This document shows, in pieces, positions 43,512-51,652 of a DNA stretch of 64,000 nucleotides; positions within the stretch are counted from its first letter, which is position 1; every line of letters begins with the position of its first letter. The translations under genes and the position numbers were made by a program. The DNA comes from Rhodospirillales bacterium (lineage in GTDB: Bacteria; Pseudomonadota; Alphaproteobacteria; Rhodospirillales; Casp-alpha2). Below the pieces are notes generated by a model, which worked only from the letters and a program-made list of their open reading frames with translations, had not been told where the DNA came from and did not search any database. The stretch is from assembly GCA_023145215.1 (NCBI GenBank), contig JAGLED010000041.1, forward strand, positions 1 to 64,000, written 5' to 3'.

Positions 43512-44423
43512 CTAGCCGTTCCCCCGCGCCTTGATCGCGTCGTAGCGTGCAAGCAGCTTTTCGGCGCGGACGGCGACCGGAACGTCGATCATCTTGCCGT
43601 CGACCTTGATCGCGCCAAGGCCTTTCTTTTTTGCTTCCTCGTACGCCGCGATGATGCGCCGGGCGTGATCGACTTCGACGTCCGAGGGTGTGAACTCCTC
43701 GTTGACGATCGGGATGCCGGACGGGTGAATGACGCTCGCCGCCTCGAACCCGAACTTGCGCGAGCGACGGACATTGGCGCGAAACCCCTCGGTGTCGGTG
43801 TAGTCGGCAACGGTGCCAATAAAGCCCATCGCCATGACGCCCGCCGCCTTGGCGGCGATGGCGATCTGCTGCTTCGGCATCATGAGCGTCTCGGCGTCCG
43901 GGGCCATCCCCACATCCATGGCGAAGTCCTCGCCCCCCAAGCTCATCCCGACGATGCGAGAACTGGCGCGGCCGACGGCGTGGGCACGGAAATACGCATC
44001 CGCCGTTTCGATCATCGCGACAAGCTTCACGTCGCCTGCCGGGCGGCCGGCCTCGGCCTCGACCTCGGCGACCAGCTCGGCAACCAGTTTCATGTGGCCG
44101 GCGCCGTCGATCTTGGTCACGAACAAGGCTTTCGCCCCCGCCTTCACCGCGGCGTCGACGTCGGCGACCATATGGCGAAGCGGCCGGTTGATGCGTACCG
44201 TCGCGTCGGCGCCCGACTGCGACACGGATTTGACCGCATCCGCCAGCATGTCGCGGGCGCGCGGGCGTTCCTGTTCAGGCACGCTGTCCTCGAGATCGAG
44301 GATGATCGCGTCGGCTTCGCGCGTGTGCGCTTTGGCGATAAATTTCTCATTGTTGGCAGGGACGTAGAGAAGCGAGCGCCACACGAGATCGGTGCCGCCT
44401 CCTGACCCGTTATTCTTACTCAT
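43512..44423 (-). CDS. HpcH/HpaI-CitE-like lyase
   Basis: The 303-residue TIM-barrel protein belongs to the CitE/HpcH family: LLYVPANNEKFIAKAH, IILDLEDSVPEQERPRAR, an active-site VRINR, and SLGGEDFAMDVG. Members cleave or form C-C bonds in beta-hydroxyacyl-CoA or 2-oxo acids, such as citramalyl-CoA or malyl-CoA. Start at 44423 is set by AAGGGA. It lies 131 bases upstream of the dioxygenase gene in the same direction, so it may be transcribed with it. Confidence 0.9.
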   Translation of the reverse strand: MSKNNGSGGGTDLVWRSLLYVPANNEKFIAKAHTREADAIILDLEDSVPEQERPRARDMLADAVKSVSQSGADATVRINRPLRHMVADVDAAVKAGAKALFVTKIDGAGHMKLVAELVAEVEAEAGRPAGDVKLVAMIETADAYFRAHAVGRASSRIVGMSLGGEDFAMDVGMAPDAETLMMPKQQIAIAAKAAGVMAMGFIGTVADYTDTEGFRANVRRSRKFGFEAASVIHPSGIPIVNEEFTPSDVEVDHARRIIAAYEEAKKKGLGAIKVDGKMIDVPVAVRAEKLLARYDAIKARGNG

Positions 44424-44475
44424 GATGTTCCCTTCGTTTGGCGCGCCCGTGTCCCCGGGCTGACGGCATCGGTAT

Positions 44476-44494
44476 ACCCGTATGGACAACGGGT
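44476..44494. promoter_or_regulatory. Small inverted repeat upstream of CitE-like gene
   Basis: Arms acccgt and acgggt are separated by seven bases, 53 bases before the CitE-like start. It could be a dimer site for a catabolic regulator. The arms are short, so this is a weak call. Confidence 0.3.
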
Positions 44495-44634
44495 CTGGAA
44501 ATGCATACGACGACGGCAACGGTACGATCGGTGCCGGGATCGATCAAGGGCGGGCAGACGCATAACCGCTCTCACCCGAAAACGACAACGGCCCTTGAGG
44601 ACGCCGACGGCAGAACACGAAAGATCTGTGCGAC

Positions 44635-45144
44635 GTGACCACCATTGAAGAAATCCAAGCGCTTACGGACAATCCGCGTCTTCTGGAGTTTTCCGCGTTC
44701 GTCCTTGCCGCGGCCGGCGACCGGCCCTTTCCCGACTACAAGAGCATCGACCTGATGGATATCGCGCCGCTGGTCCGGTTTGTCTGGGTCCTCGATTTCT
44801 CGCACGGCATCGACGACCGGCCGAGATTCGTGTTCTCCGGGAGTCACGTCGACGAACATTACGGGATGAACATCACCGGCAAGTGCTTCGAGGAAATCTA
44901 CGTCGAACCCGATTTCGAAATTGCGATCGTCGGCAACTACTATCAGGTCTACGCACAGAAAAAGGTGGCGTACACCAAACGACGCGTTCACTACTTCGAC
45001 GAATTCATCGAACGTTATAAGTCGGCAGAGGCGATCATGTTCCCGTGCTCCACCAACGGCGAAGACGTCGATTACGGGATCGCCTTCATCGAATACGCGC
45101 CGACGTCCAAGGCCCCGGACGAAAAAATCTTCAGGCTTCTCTGA
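44635..45144 (+). CDS. PAS-domain-like protein of unknown role
   Basis: The 169-residue protein has the layout of alphaproteobacterial PAS_5-type domains: a helical start, LVRFVWVLDFSHG, FVFSGSHVDEHYGMNITGKCFEEIY, and a C-terminal strand IAFIEYAP. It has no output domain. The GTG start is tentative because the Shine-Dalgarno is weak. Convergent with the TSUP permease gene, with 13 bases between stops. Confidence 0.68.
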   Translation: MTTIEEIQALTDNPRLLEFSAFVLAAAGDRPFPDYKSIDLMDIAPLVRFVWVLDFSHGIDDRPRFVFSGSHVDEHYGMNITGKCFEEIYVEPDFEIAIVGNYYQVYAQKKVAYTKRRVHYFDEFIERYKSAEAIMFPCSTNGEDVDYGIAFIEYAPTSKAPDEKIFRLL

Positions 45145-45157
45145 CGGTTTTGGCGGC

Positions 45158-45928
45158 TCAGACGACACCCATACCGGAAAGCCCATCCCAGATCAGCTTG
45201 ACGCCGGCGAAGAACAGCAAGGCGTAACAGATCCGATAGAACGTCTCGCCGTCGATGACGCGGACCAGTTTCCACCCGAGCCAGACGCCCACGGGCACCA
45301 TCGGCATCAGAATCAGGCTGGTCGTCAGGTTGTCGGTCGAGAACTGGCCGAGCCAGAGATACGGCCAGATCTTCACCTGATTGACGACGAAGAAGAAAAA
45401 CACCTGCGTGCCGACGAACAGTTTCTTGTCGAGTCTTTGCGGCAGCAGATACATCTTCACCGGCCCGCCGCCAGCGTGCGCGATGGTACTTGTGTACCCG
45501 GCGAGCGCCCCGCAGAACACGCCGAACCAACGGCCGAGCCGGCTATCGGTGCTGATCGGGTTCCGTTGAAAAAAATACGTCATGGAAAAGATCAGCGAGA
45601 ACCCGCCCAGGATCAGGCGGATCATATTGTCGTCGACATGACGGAAGGTCAGCGCGCCGATGGCGATCCCGATAAGCGAACCCGGCAAAAGCGCGATCAG
45701 GTTGCCTTTGTGAAAATCCCGCCGGTAACCCCAGATATTGAAGATATCGATCACGCACAGGATCGGCAGCATGATCGCCGCCGCAGCGACGGGCGAGATG
45801 AAGACCGCCATCAGGGGCACCGACAACTGGCCGAGACCGCCGCCGAGACCACTTTTGGAAATGCCCGTGATCAAAACGGCGAACAGCGCCACCGCCAGGA
45901 ACAGGGGCTCGGGAAAGGTATCGAACAA
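45158..45928 (-). CDS. TSUP-family (TauE/SafE) membrane permease
   Basis: The 256-residue, eight-helix membrane protein matches the TSUP family: an early GISKSGLGGGLGQLSVPLM, a second duplicated half around FCGALAGYTSTIAHAGGGPVKMYLLPQRL. Such carriers move sulfite, sulfoacetate, sulfonates or other organic anions. The start is TTG at 45928, preceded by AAAGAG; no ATG is available in frame. Substrate unknown. Confidence 0.85.
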   Translation of the reverse strand: MFDTFPEPLFLAVALFAVLITGISKSGLGGGLGQLSVPLMAVFISPVAAAAIMLPILCVIDIFNIWGYRRDFHKGNLIALLPGSLIGIAIGALTFRHVDDNMIRLILGGFSLIFSMTYFFQRNPISTDSRLGRWFGVFCGALAGYTSTIAHAGGGPVKMYLLPQRLDKKLFVGTQVFFFFVVNQVKIWPYLWLGQFSTDNLTTSLILMPMVPVGVWLGWKLVRVIDGETFYRICYALLFFAGVKLIWDGLSGMGVV

Positions 45929-46034
45929 CGATGCGGGCTCTTTCGATTAACGGACAGGTGAGCCTTTTATAAGGGGATTAAGGGGCACGTTCGCCAGCAA
46001 AAAATCCGCATCGGGGAAATTTCGCGCCGGAACC

Positions 46035-46802
46035 TCAAGCGGCTTGGTGGCGGATTTCCCGAACGTCGGCGCTCAACATGTACCCGACATTCCGGACCGT
46101 CTTGATGATCGCGGGACGCTTCGGGTCGCGCTCGATACGGCGGCGCAGGCGGCCGACCTGCACGTCGATGCTGCGGTCGAAGGGCGAAGCCTCGCCGTTG
46201 CCGACGAAATCGAGAAGCTGTTCGCGGCTGAGGACGCGGTTCGGATGCGATGCGAACGCGACCAGCAGGTCGAATGTACCACTGGTCAGTTTAACGGGCT
46301 GGCCCATCGGCGAGGCCAGGGTGCGGGCGTCACGGTCCAGCATCCAGCCGTCGAAATGGAGCGTCTTGTTCCACTGCCGCCTGTCCTGCCTGCCGCCCAC
46401 GGGCGGTGTCTTCGATGTATCGGGCACACCCAGACGCCGCAACACGCTCCGAATGCGCGCCAGCAGCTCGCGCAGATGAAAGGGTTTGATGAGATAATCG
46501 TCGGCCCCGACTTCCAATCCGGCAACCCGGTCGATCACGTCCTTCTTGCCGCTGAACATGATGATCCCGACACCCGGCGCATCCCGGCGCAGCCTGCGCA
46601 CGAGGTCGAGGCCGTCGGTGCCCGGAAGACGTTGCTCGAGCAGGATCAGATCCGGCATCGCTTGCGCCGTGAATTCGTCGAGGCCATCGCCGTTCTCGGC
46701 TTCATGCACCTCGAAACCTTCGTCGGTGAGATAGGCCGCGATGTTGCGGCGAATCTTCGGGTCGTCGTCGATAATCGCAATTCTGGCCGGTGATACGGAC
46801 AT
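46035..46802 (-). CDS. OmpR-family response regulator with Glu at the phosphorylation site
   Basis: The 255-residue protein has a receiver domain and a winged-helix DNA-binding domain of OmpR type (RSIDVQVGRLRRRIE, VGYMLSADV). The acidic pocket (D12-D14), S84 and K106 are intact. Residue 56, where Asp should accept phosphate, is Glu in PDLILLEQRLPG; the codon is GAG. Such a change can mimic phosphorylation and make a regulator constitutively active. There is no histidine kinase beside it. The ATG at 46802 follows GGAGG; a TTG 18 bases upstream is less likely. Confidence 0.92.
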   Translation of the reverse strand: MSVSPARIAIIDDDPKIRRNIAAYLTDEGFEVHEAENGDGLDEFTAQAMPDLILLEQRLPGTDGLDLVRRLRRDAPGVGIIMFSGKKDVIDRVAGLEVGADDYLIKPFHLRELLARIRSVLRRLGVPDTSKTPPVGGRQDRRQWNKTLHFDGWMLDRDARTLASPMGQPVKLTSGTFDLLVAFASHPNRVLSREQLLDFVGNGEASPFDRSIDVQVGRLRRRIERDPKRPAIIKTVRNVGYMLSADVREIRHQAA

Positions 46803-46861
46803 GCTTGTTTTATCCTCCAATCGATTTGACCGTCAGCATGCCGCGACCTTTGAGAGCATGG

Positions 46862-46889
46862 TGTGACATGATCATATCATAGTTGTGAC
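46862..46889. promoter_or_regulatory. Direct repeats of TGTGAC two helical turns apart
   Basis: TGTGAC occurs at 46862 and 46884, 22 bases apart, about 60-87 bases upstream of the OmpR-type regulator. This could be its own binding site. The element is short and speculative. Confidence 0.25.
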
Positions 46890-46933
46890 TACCCCCCTGA
46901 ACCGGCTATATCCCGCCGATTCCCGCCCAATAT

Positions 46934-46958
46934 GGAACAAATCCGGCGATTCAGCGTT
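46934..46958 (+). promoter_or_regulatory. EcfG-type promoter (GGAAC-N16-CGTT) for the DUF1328 gene
   Basis: GGAAC at 46934-46938 and CGTT at 46955-46958 are separated by exactly 16 bases, matching the alphaproteobacterial general-stress (EcfG sigma) consensus. The downstream gene start is 47012. Confidence 0.8.
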
Positions 46959-47011
46959 GACGTGGCACCGGGCCGGTAACGGCCGAAACGCATTAGGAAA
47001 GGACCGACATC

Positions 47012-47188
47012 ATGCTTTATTGGGCTGCCGTCTTCTTTGTCATTGCCATCATCGCAGGCTTCTTCGGCTTCGGTGGGATCGCCGCCGCGGCCGGCGGGAT
47101 CGCGCAGATTCTGTTCTTCATCTTTCTCGTCCTGTTCGCGTTCGCTCTTGTCTTCGGGCTCTTGGGGCGCCGCAAGCCGAGGATATAA
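47012..47188 (+). CDS. DUF1328/UPF0391 small membrane protein
   Basis: The 58-residue protein has two hydrophobic helices: [22 protein letters not shown], then [20 protein letters not shown], and a basic tail RRKPRI. This is the UPF0391 (YtjA-like) pattern, a widespread small membrane protein often induced by stress; its biochemical role is unknown. AGGAAAGG precedes the ATG, and an EcfG-type promoter lies 54 bases further upstream, so it belongs to the stress regulon. Confidence 0.9.
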   Translation: MLYWAAVFFVIAIIAGFFGFGGIAAAAGGIAQILFFIFLVLFAFALVFGLLGRRKPRI

Positions 47189-47340
47189 AACGATCCGCCG
47201 TTCCGGGGGCCGGTTACAATTGTCACAAGAGTCATCGGATTTCCGACCCCCTGACATCAACGGGTTACATGCCGTTCCTAGGTTCTCTCCAACCGTGACG
47301 TCCGGCGCAGGACTGCACCGGCGAGCGAAGGAGAGCACGC

Positions 47341-47850
47341 ATGAACAACGATGTCCGAAGAAATCTGGAACGGCACCTGCCGGCGTTGCAGCGCTATGCG
47401 ATGTCGCTCGCCTGCGACCCGGATACCGCTCAGGATCTTGTCCAGGAATGCGCGATGCGCGCCCTTGCCAAGGCGAACCTCTATAAACCCGGGACCAATC
47501 TCCGGGCCTGGCTGTTCACGATCCTGCGGAACCTTCACGTCAGCGATGCCCGCCGCCGCCGCCGCCGGCCCACCGCCAAGGATCCCGACGCGGCGATCGA
47601 ACGGATCTCGACCCCGGCGCGGCAACCGGCAGCCATCATGCTGCACGACGTCGGCGATGCGATGGCGGATCTGCCGGTGCAGCAGCGACGGTTGCTGATG
47701 TCGATCGGCGTCGAGGGCAAGAGCTATGACGAGGCTTCCGACGCGTTCGGCATTCCTCTCGGCACCGTCAAATCCGGCTACGCCCGGGCACGCAAGGCGC
47801 TCGCGGCGCGGGTCGGCTGGCAGACCGCCACTGAGGCGGGCAACGCCTGA
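47341..47850 (+). CDS. ECF-type RNA polymerase sigma factor
   Basis: The 169-residue protein has sigma region 2 (DLVQECAMRALAKANLYKPGTNLRAWLFTILRN) and region 4 (LPVQQRRLLMSIGVEGKSYDEASDAFGIPLGTVKSGYARARKAL). The region 2 sequence resembles the EcfG branch, but no PhyR or NepR gene is adjacent in the window. The sequence before it lacks the GGAAC-N16-CGTT box. Two nearby genes do have it, so this sigma may serve them or may sit in the same response. Confidence 0.9.
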   Translation: MNNDVRRNLERHLPALQRYAMSLACDPDTAQDLVQECAMRALAKANLYKPGTNLRAWLFTILRNLHVSDARRRRRRPTAKDPDAAIERISTPARQPAAIMLHDVGDAMADLPVQQRRLLMSIGVEGKSYDEASDAFGIPLGTVKSGYARARKALAARVGWQTATEAGNA

Positions 47851-47877
47851 ATCCGGCGGGCTTTCTTAAAAACTTTC

Positions 47878-47902
47878 GGAACCTTTTCGGCGCGCCTGCG
47901 TT
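47878..47902 (+). promoter_or_regulatory. EcfG-type promoter (GGAAC-N16-CGTT) for the small lipoprotein gene
   Basis: GGAAC at 47878-47882 and CGTT at 47899-47902 have a 16-base spacer, the same arrangement as at 46934. The next start codon is 47956. Confidence 0.8.
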
Positions 47903-47955
47903 GATGAGGTAGAGCGGGCACCGGTGTACCGGTGCGCAACTTATGGAGAACTGTG

Positions 47956-48126
47956 ATGCAGAAGACCTGTAGAAATCTCATGGCCCCCTTGTTTGCGGCT
48001 TCCATCTTGATGTCGACGCTGGCGCTTGCCGGTTGCGACCAGGACGGCCCCGCTGAAGAGGTTGGGGAAAAGATCGACGAGAGCATCAACGACGCGAAGC
48101 GTGCCGTGAAGGACGCTGCCGACTGA
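47956..48126 (+). CDS. Entericidin-like small lipoprotein
   Basis: The 56-residue protein has a lipoprotein signal ending LALAGC (Cys27) and a short Asp/Glu/Lys-rich mature peptide (DESINDAKRAVKDAAD). It resembles entericidin-type lipoproteins. The ATG at 47956 is chosen over one 24 bases upstream because GGAG (47945-47948) spaces correctly. It is driven by the EcfG-type promoter at 47878. The role is probably envelope stress; not proven. Confidence 0.8.
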   Translation: MQKTCRNLMAPLFAASILMSTLALAGCDQDGPAEEVGEKIDESINDAKRAVKDAAD

Positions 48127-48204
48127 GTGCTTCGTCAACCGGGACTTGAAAATCCAGTCCCGTCAACGGGGACATACCATTCCAGGCCATAAAGGAGACA
48201 AGAC

Positions 48205-48504
48205 ATGGCGAGCGAAAGCGAAACCCTGAAGAAGGATATGGCGGACCTCCGCACGTCCCTCGAAAAACTCACGAAGGACGTGGCCGCTATCAACAAGGCG
48301 GTGCTCGACGACGCCAAGAAGAGCAACGGCGAGTTAAAGGACGAAGTCCGTGAAAGGGCTCACGAACTGGCCCAACAGGCCCGCGACAAGGGCCGTCAGT
48401 CGGCCGAAGCCGTCGGCACGGCGGTCAGCGACAATCCGTTCCGAAGCGTCCTCATCGCCTTCGGCGCCGGCGTGTTGCTGTCGCAGCTGATCCGCCGCAA
48501 TTAA
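48205..48504 (+). CDS. DUF883/ElaB-like membrane-anchored protein
   Basis: The 99-residue protein has an N-terminal coiled-coil (LKKDMADLRTSLEKLTKDVAAI...) and a C-terminal membrane helix (NPFRSVLIAFGAGVLLSQLIRRN). That is the ElaB/YqjD pattern of inner-membrane, ribosome-associated stress proteins. GGAG precedes the ATG. It is followed 13 bases later by a holin-like membrane protein, probably in one operon. Confidence 0.85.
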   Translation: MASESETLKKDMADLRTSLEKLTKDVAAINKAVLDDAKKSNGELKDEVRERAHELAQQARDKGRQSAEAVGTAVSDNPFRSVLIAFGAGVLLSQLIRRN

Positions 48505-48517
48505 GCGGATTCATACG

Positions 48518-48976
48518 ATGAACCTCTCAGGTGCATCAGATTTCATTGGCGCGTCCATTTGGCGCGCCAAGGCCGCGGCGAAGCGCAGCCTCGTCACGGC
48601 GGCAATCGCCATCGTCGGCGCACTGATCATCGCGTGCGCTGCGGGCTTTGCCGCCGGGGCGGCCTATATCGGACTGGCACTGATCATGCCGGACTACCTG
48701 GCAGCGCTTACGGTCGCGGTGATCCTGCTGATCGTCGGTAGCGGCGTGCTGATCTGGGTGGGCGGTTCGCGTGACGGCGCACCGCAGCCGAAGCGTCCGC
48801 AACCGCAACCGGCGCCGCAAGCCGATCCGGCTACGGAAGTGTTCCGTCAGGCCGCCGCCGCGATGGCCCACACCAAGGATCAACCGGCATCGACCTTACT
48901 GACGGCGGTCGCGCTGGGTGTCGCGGCCGGTCTCATGACGCCGGAAAAGCGCGGCGAGCCCCGCGCCGATACTTAA
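48518..48976 (+). CDS. Phage-holin-like (DUF1469-type) membrane protein
   Basis: The 152-residue protein has two long membrane helices (about 24-50 and 57-82) and a Pro/Gln-rich cytoplasmic tail. DUF1469 proteins often follow DUF883 proteins in the same operon, as in YqjD-YqjE. The order here matches, which supports the call more than the sequence alone. Confidence 0.75.
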   Translation: MNLSGASDFIGASIWRAKAAAKRSLVTAAIAIVGALIIACAAGFAAGAAYIGLALIMPDYLAALTVAVILLIVGSGVLIWVGGSRDGAPQPKRPQPQPAPQADPATEVFRQAAAAMAHTKDQPASTLLTAVALGVAAGLMTPEKRGEPRADT

Positions 48977-48981
48977 CCGGC

Positions 48982-49236
48982 TTAGCCGTCCCCCACGTCA
49001 AATGCGCGGCGGAACGCCCGGTCGCGCTTCAGGTGCCATTCCCGGCTGAGAGCTTCGGAGCGGGTTTTGTATTTTTCCGCATAAAGGAGCCGCCACTGCC
49101 GGCCGCGGGTCGACTTTGCACCGCGTCCGGCATTGTGATCGGCGAGGCGTTTTTCCAGGTCCGTCGTCCAGCCGACATAGGTACGGCGTTTGCCTTCACA
49201 GACCTCACCCAGGATATAGACGAAGCAGAATCTCAC
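48982..49236 (-). CDS. GIY-YIG nuclease family protein
   Basis: The 84-residue protein is a minimal GIY-YIG domain: VYIL (the GIY position), TYVGWT (the YIG position), Arg in DLEKRLADHNAG, and a conserved Glu in ALSREWHLKR. The GTG start gives MRFCFVYIL. Such stand-alone domains (YhbQ-like) are nucleases of unclear role. Its stop lies close to the convergent holin-like gene. Confidence 0.9.
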   Translation of the reverse strand: MRFCFVYILGEVCEGKRRTYVGWTTDLEKRLADHNAGRGAKSTRGRQWRLLYAEKYKTRSEALSREWHLKRDRAFRRAFDVGDG

Positions 49237-49273
49237 GGGGCCAGGCCCTTGAACGGACGTGACCCCGTTGAGA

Positions 49274-49660
49274 TCAGAACAGCGACGACTGCGCGATGAT
49301 CCCGTTCCGCAGGTTCTGGATCCAACCGTTGTAGTTGGAATGAATCTCGGTTCCCGTGTAGTTCAGGTTCGTGCTGTCGCGGTACATGATGCTGAATTCC
49401 TTCTGATTGAACGTCACATCGACGATGGCGACATGCGAACGGATCGGAAGGGTCGCGAGAATCTTGCCCGGTTCCGTGGTCTTCATCTGCCAGCCCAGCG
49501 CGGCCCCCGCCCGTTTGATGGCGTCATTGGCCGCTTCCAGTGACGGCGCCTCCTTGGTGAAGGGCGCGTTGACGACATTGAAAACCGGTGCCGAGCGGCA
49601 GGACACGGTGGCAACGGCCACCAGAACGATCAGCGCGAGGTGCGTTGCGAAACGCTTCAT
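49274..49660 (-). CDS. Exported protein of unknown function
   Basis: The 128-residue protein starts at MKRFATHLALIVLVAVATVSC, a signal peptide ending near a Cys. The lipobox is not canonical, so it may be a weak lipoprotein. The mature part contains a YTGTEIHSNYNGWIQNL motif and a mixed alpha/beta pattern. A strong GGGAGAGA precedes the ATG. No family is recognised. The GT2 gene of the polyene cluster lies 72 bases upstream. Confidence 0.75.
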   Translation of the reverse strand: MKRFATHLALIVLVAVATVSCRSAPVFNVVNAPFTKEAPSLEAANDAIKRAGAALGWQMKTTEPGKILATLPIRSHVAIVDVTFNQKEFSIMYRDSTNLNYTGTEIHSNYNGWIQNLRNGIIAQSSLF

Positions 49661-49732
49661 ACTCTCTCTCCCCATTTGCGTACTGCGCTCAGCGTATAGG
49701 ACCGCACCGAGCGTGTTCAAGTTCAGATTGTA

Positions 49733-50479
49733 TTATCCGCCGGTTTCGCCGGCGCGTAGATATCGAATCAATCCCGGTATGTTCATCCCCCTGGACAGGA
49801 GCTTTCCCGCGACCATCAGAACGATGTGCGTGATATCGGCGACCGGACGAAAGTGGCTCGGCCGGAAGGTTTCCGCCCCATAAAGCGCCGGAATGCGCAC
49901 GCTCCGGATCGGCGCACCGGCCCAGGACGCGAGGATCAGCAGTTCGCTCTCGAGCACGAACCCCTTTGTCGCACATGCGTCCAGATCGAGCCGCCGCAAC
50001 ACCGACGCCGGATAATACCGGAAGCCGCTCTGGCTGTCGGCGATCCGCTGCCCCGCCGCCCAGGATATCCAGAAATTCGCGACCTTGTTCGCACGCAGTC
50101 TCGATTTGGGGAACGTCGCCGTATCCCAGAGCCGGGAACCGACGATGATGGCGTTTTCGTCTTCCAGACCCTTTCCCGCGACCCGGGCAATGTCGTCGGT
50201 GCGATGCTGGCCGTCGCCGTCGAGCGTCACGACCCCCACCACCCCGTCGATGGCGAGCGCCGCCTTGAAACCGGCCAATAATGCCGCCGCTTTGCCCCGA
50301 TTGACCTCATGCTCGATGCGCCGCACCGATAATCCGTCGAGCGCCGCGCCCGTTCCATCCGTGGAGCCGTCGTCGACCACGATCACATGGGGGGACGCTG
50401 CGAGCGCGCCCTCGGCGATGGCGCGGATCGTCGCCGCTTCGTTGTAGGCCGGGATCACCAGGGCGATACGGTCGTCCAC
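49733..50479 (-). CDS. Glycosyltransferase family 2, last gene of polyene operon
   Basis: The 248-residue GT-A-fold protein starts VIPAYNEAATI and has the nucleotide-sugar motif VVDDGSTDGT, then LDGDGQH with the metal-binding Asp residues. The C-terminal half fits dolichol-phosphate-mannose-synthase-like family members. It starts (GTG) 10 bases after the ketoreductase stop, so it is probably co-transcribed. Family 2 glycosyltransferases occur in aryl polyene clusters and may decorate or anchor the product. Confidence 0.88.
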   Translation of the reverse strand: MDDRIALVIPAYNEAATIRAIAEGALAASPHVIVVDDGSTDGTGAALDGLSVRRIEHEVNRGKAAALLAGFKAALAIDGVVGVVTLDGDGQHRTDDIARVAGKGLEDENAIIVGSRLWDTATFPKSRLRANKVANFWISWAAGQRIADSQSGFRYYPASVLRRLDLDACATKGFVLESELLILASWAGAPIRSVRIPALYGAETFRPSHFRPVADITHIVLMVAGKLLSRGMNIPGLIRYLRAGETGG

Positions 50480-50489
50480 GCGGCCCCCG

Positions 50490-51224
50490 TCAGCTCAAGC
50501 CGCCGTCGACGGCAATGATCTGGCCTGTGATATAGGAGGCCTTCTCCGAGACGAGAAACGACACCACATCCGCAGCTTCCACGATCCGCCCGGCTCGTTT
50601 CATCGGCACCAGCGACTTGAGCTCATCGGCATCGAAGCCGCCCTCGCCGACCCTGTTTTCGAGAATCCCCGGCGCCACGGCATTAACCGTGATCCCCCGC
50701 GATGCGACCTCGCGCGACAGCGACTTGACCGCGCCGTGCAGGCCCGCCTTGGCGGCGGCGTAATTGCTCTGGCCACGATTGCCCATGATCCCCGAAACCG
50801 ACGACACCGCAACGATACGCCCCCAGCGCGAACGGATCATCGGCATCAGGAGCGGACGCGCGACGTTGAAAAAACCGTTGAGCGCGACCTCGATCGGCAG
50901 CCGCCACTGTTCATCCGTCATCCCCGCCATCGGCGCGTCGGTATGGACGCCAGCGTTGCTCACCAGTATCTGCACCGGGCCGTCTTTCAGAATGTCGTCG
51001 AGCGCGCGGGCGGCCGCATCATGATCGGTCACGTCGAACGAAACCGTCGAAGCCGACCCGCCGCCGGCGTTGAGGGTATCCGAAAGCGCGGACGCGGCAT
51101 CCGGGTCACTGTTCGCATGCAAAATGACGTGACAACCGTCGCGGGCAAGCGCCCGTGCGATTCCGGCACCCAACGCGCCGCTGGCACCCGTCACCAGGGC
51201 GCGCTTACGGTCGCCGCCGCTCAT
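50490..51224 (-). CDS. 3-oxoacyl-ACP reductase (FabG-like SDR), aryl-polyene type
   Basis: The 244-residue short-chain dehydrogenase has the NADP motif TGASGALGAG, NAG (ILVSNAG), catalytic Ser in VSSVSG, and Tyr/Lys in NYAAAKAG. The start at 51224 overlaps the dehydratase stop (ATGA), so the longer upstream frame is rejected. In the cluster it reduces the beta-keto group after each extension. Confidence 0.93.
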   Translation of the reverse strand: MSGGDRKRALVTGASGALGAGIARALARDGCHVILHANSDPDAASALSDTLNAGGGSASTVSFDVTDHDAAARALDDILKDGPVQILVSNAGVHTDAPMAGMTDEQWRLPIEVALNGFFNVARPLLMPMIRSRWGRIVAVSSVSGIMGNRGQSNYAAAKAGLHGAVKSLSREVASRGITVNAVAPGILENRVGEGGFDADELKSLVPMKRAGRIVEAADVVSFLVSEKASYITGQIIAVDGGLS

Positions 51225-51652
51225 AACGCGCCCTCCAGCGCGATGGTGATGCGGCCTGCCGCAAGTTCGGTGTCGGATGCGCCTTCGGGATGAATGCGGA
51301 AGCGGTACATGGTCGATTGCGCACTCGACGCCAGGCAATCCGCTTCGATCACCAGCTCGTCGGCAACTTGATCGAGATACTCGACCGCCGCCGTCAGATC
51401 GCGGACCGCGACCAGCAGTCCGTCACCGCGGCGTCCGGTCAATCCGCCGTGCACCGCCGCCGCCTGCCCCCCGTATTCGATCGCCGACGTGGCAGGCAGG
51501 CCCTTCTCGTTGCGGAGTGGGTTGTCGGGCCTGCGGTGCGATGCGGTACGGCAGATAATGCCGTTCTCGTCCCAGTCCGTGACGCTGTCGATCAGGACCA
51601 TCGTTCCCGCGTGCGGGATCAGCCGTTCGATGTCGATCTTTGCATTCGTCAA
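51221..51652 (-). CDS. Hotdog-fold 3-hydroxyacyl-ACP dehydratase (ApeP-like)
   Basis: The 143-residue protein matches the thioester-dehydratase family of polyene clusters: ERLIPHAGTMVLIDSV with the active-site His, then LPATSAIEYGGQAAAVHGG with the acidic partner. I set the start at TTG 51652, because it overlaps the upstream stop by four bases and puts the PH motif at residues 13-14. An ATG at 51700 would add 16 residues and run 52 bases into the upstream gene. It removes water after ketoreduction. Confidence 0.8.
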   Translation of the reverse strand: MTNAKIDIERLIPHAGTMVLIDSVTDWDENGIICRTASHRRPDNPLRNEKGLPATSAIEYGGQAAAVHGGLTGRRGDGLLVAVRDLTAAVEYLDQVADELVIEADCLASSAQSTMYRFRIHPEGASDTELAAGRITIALEGAL

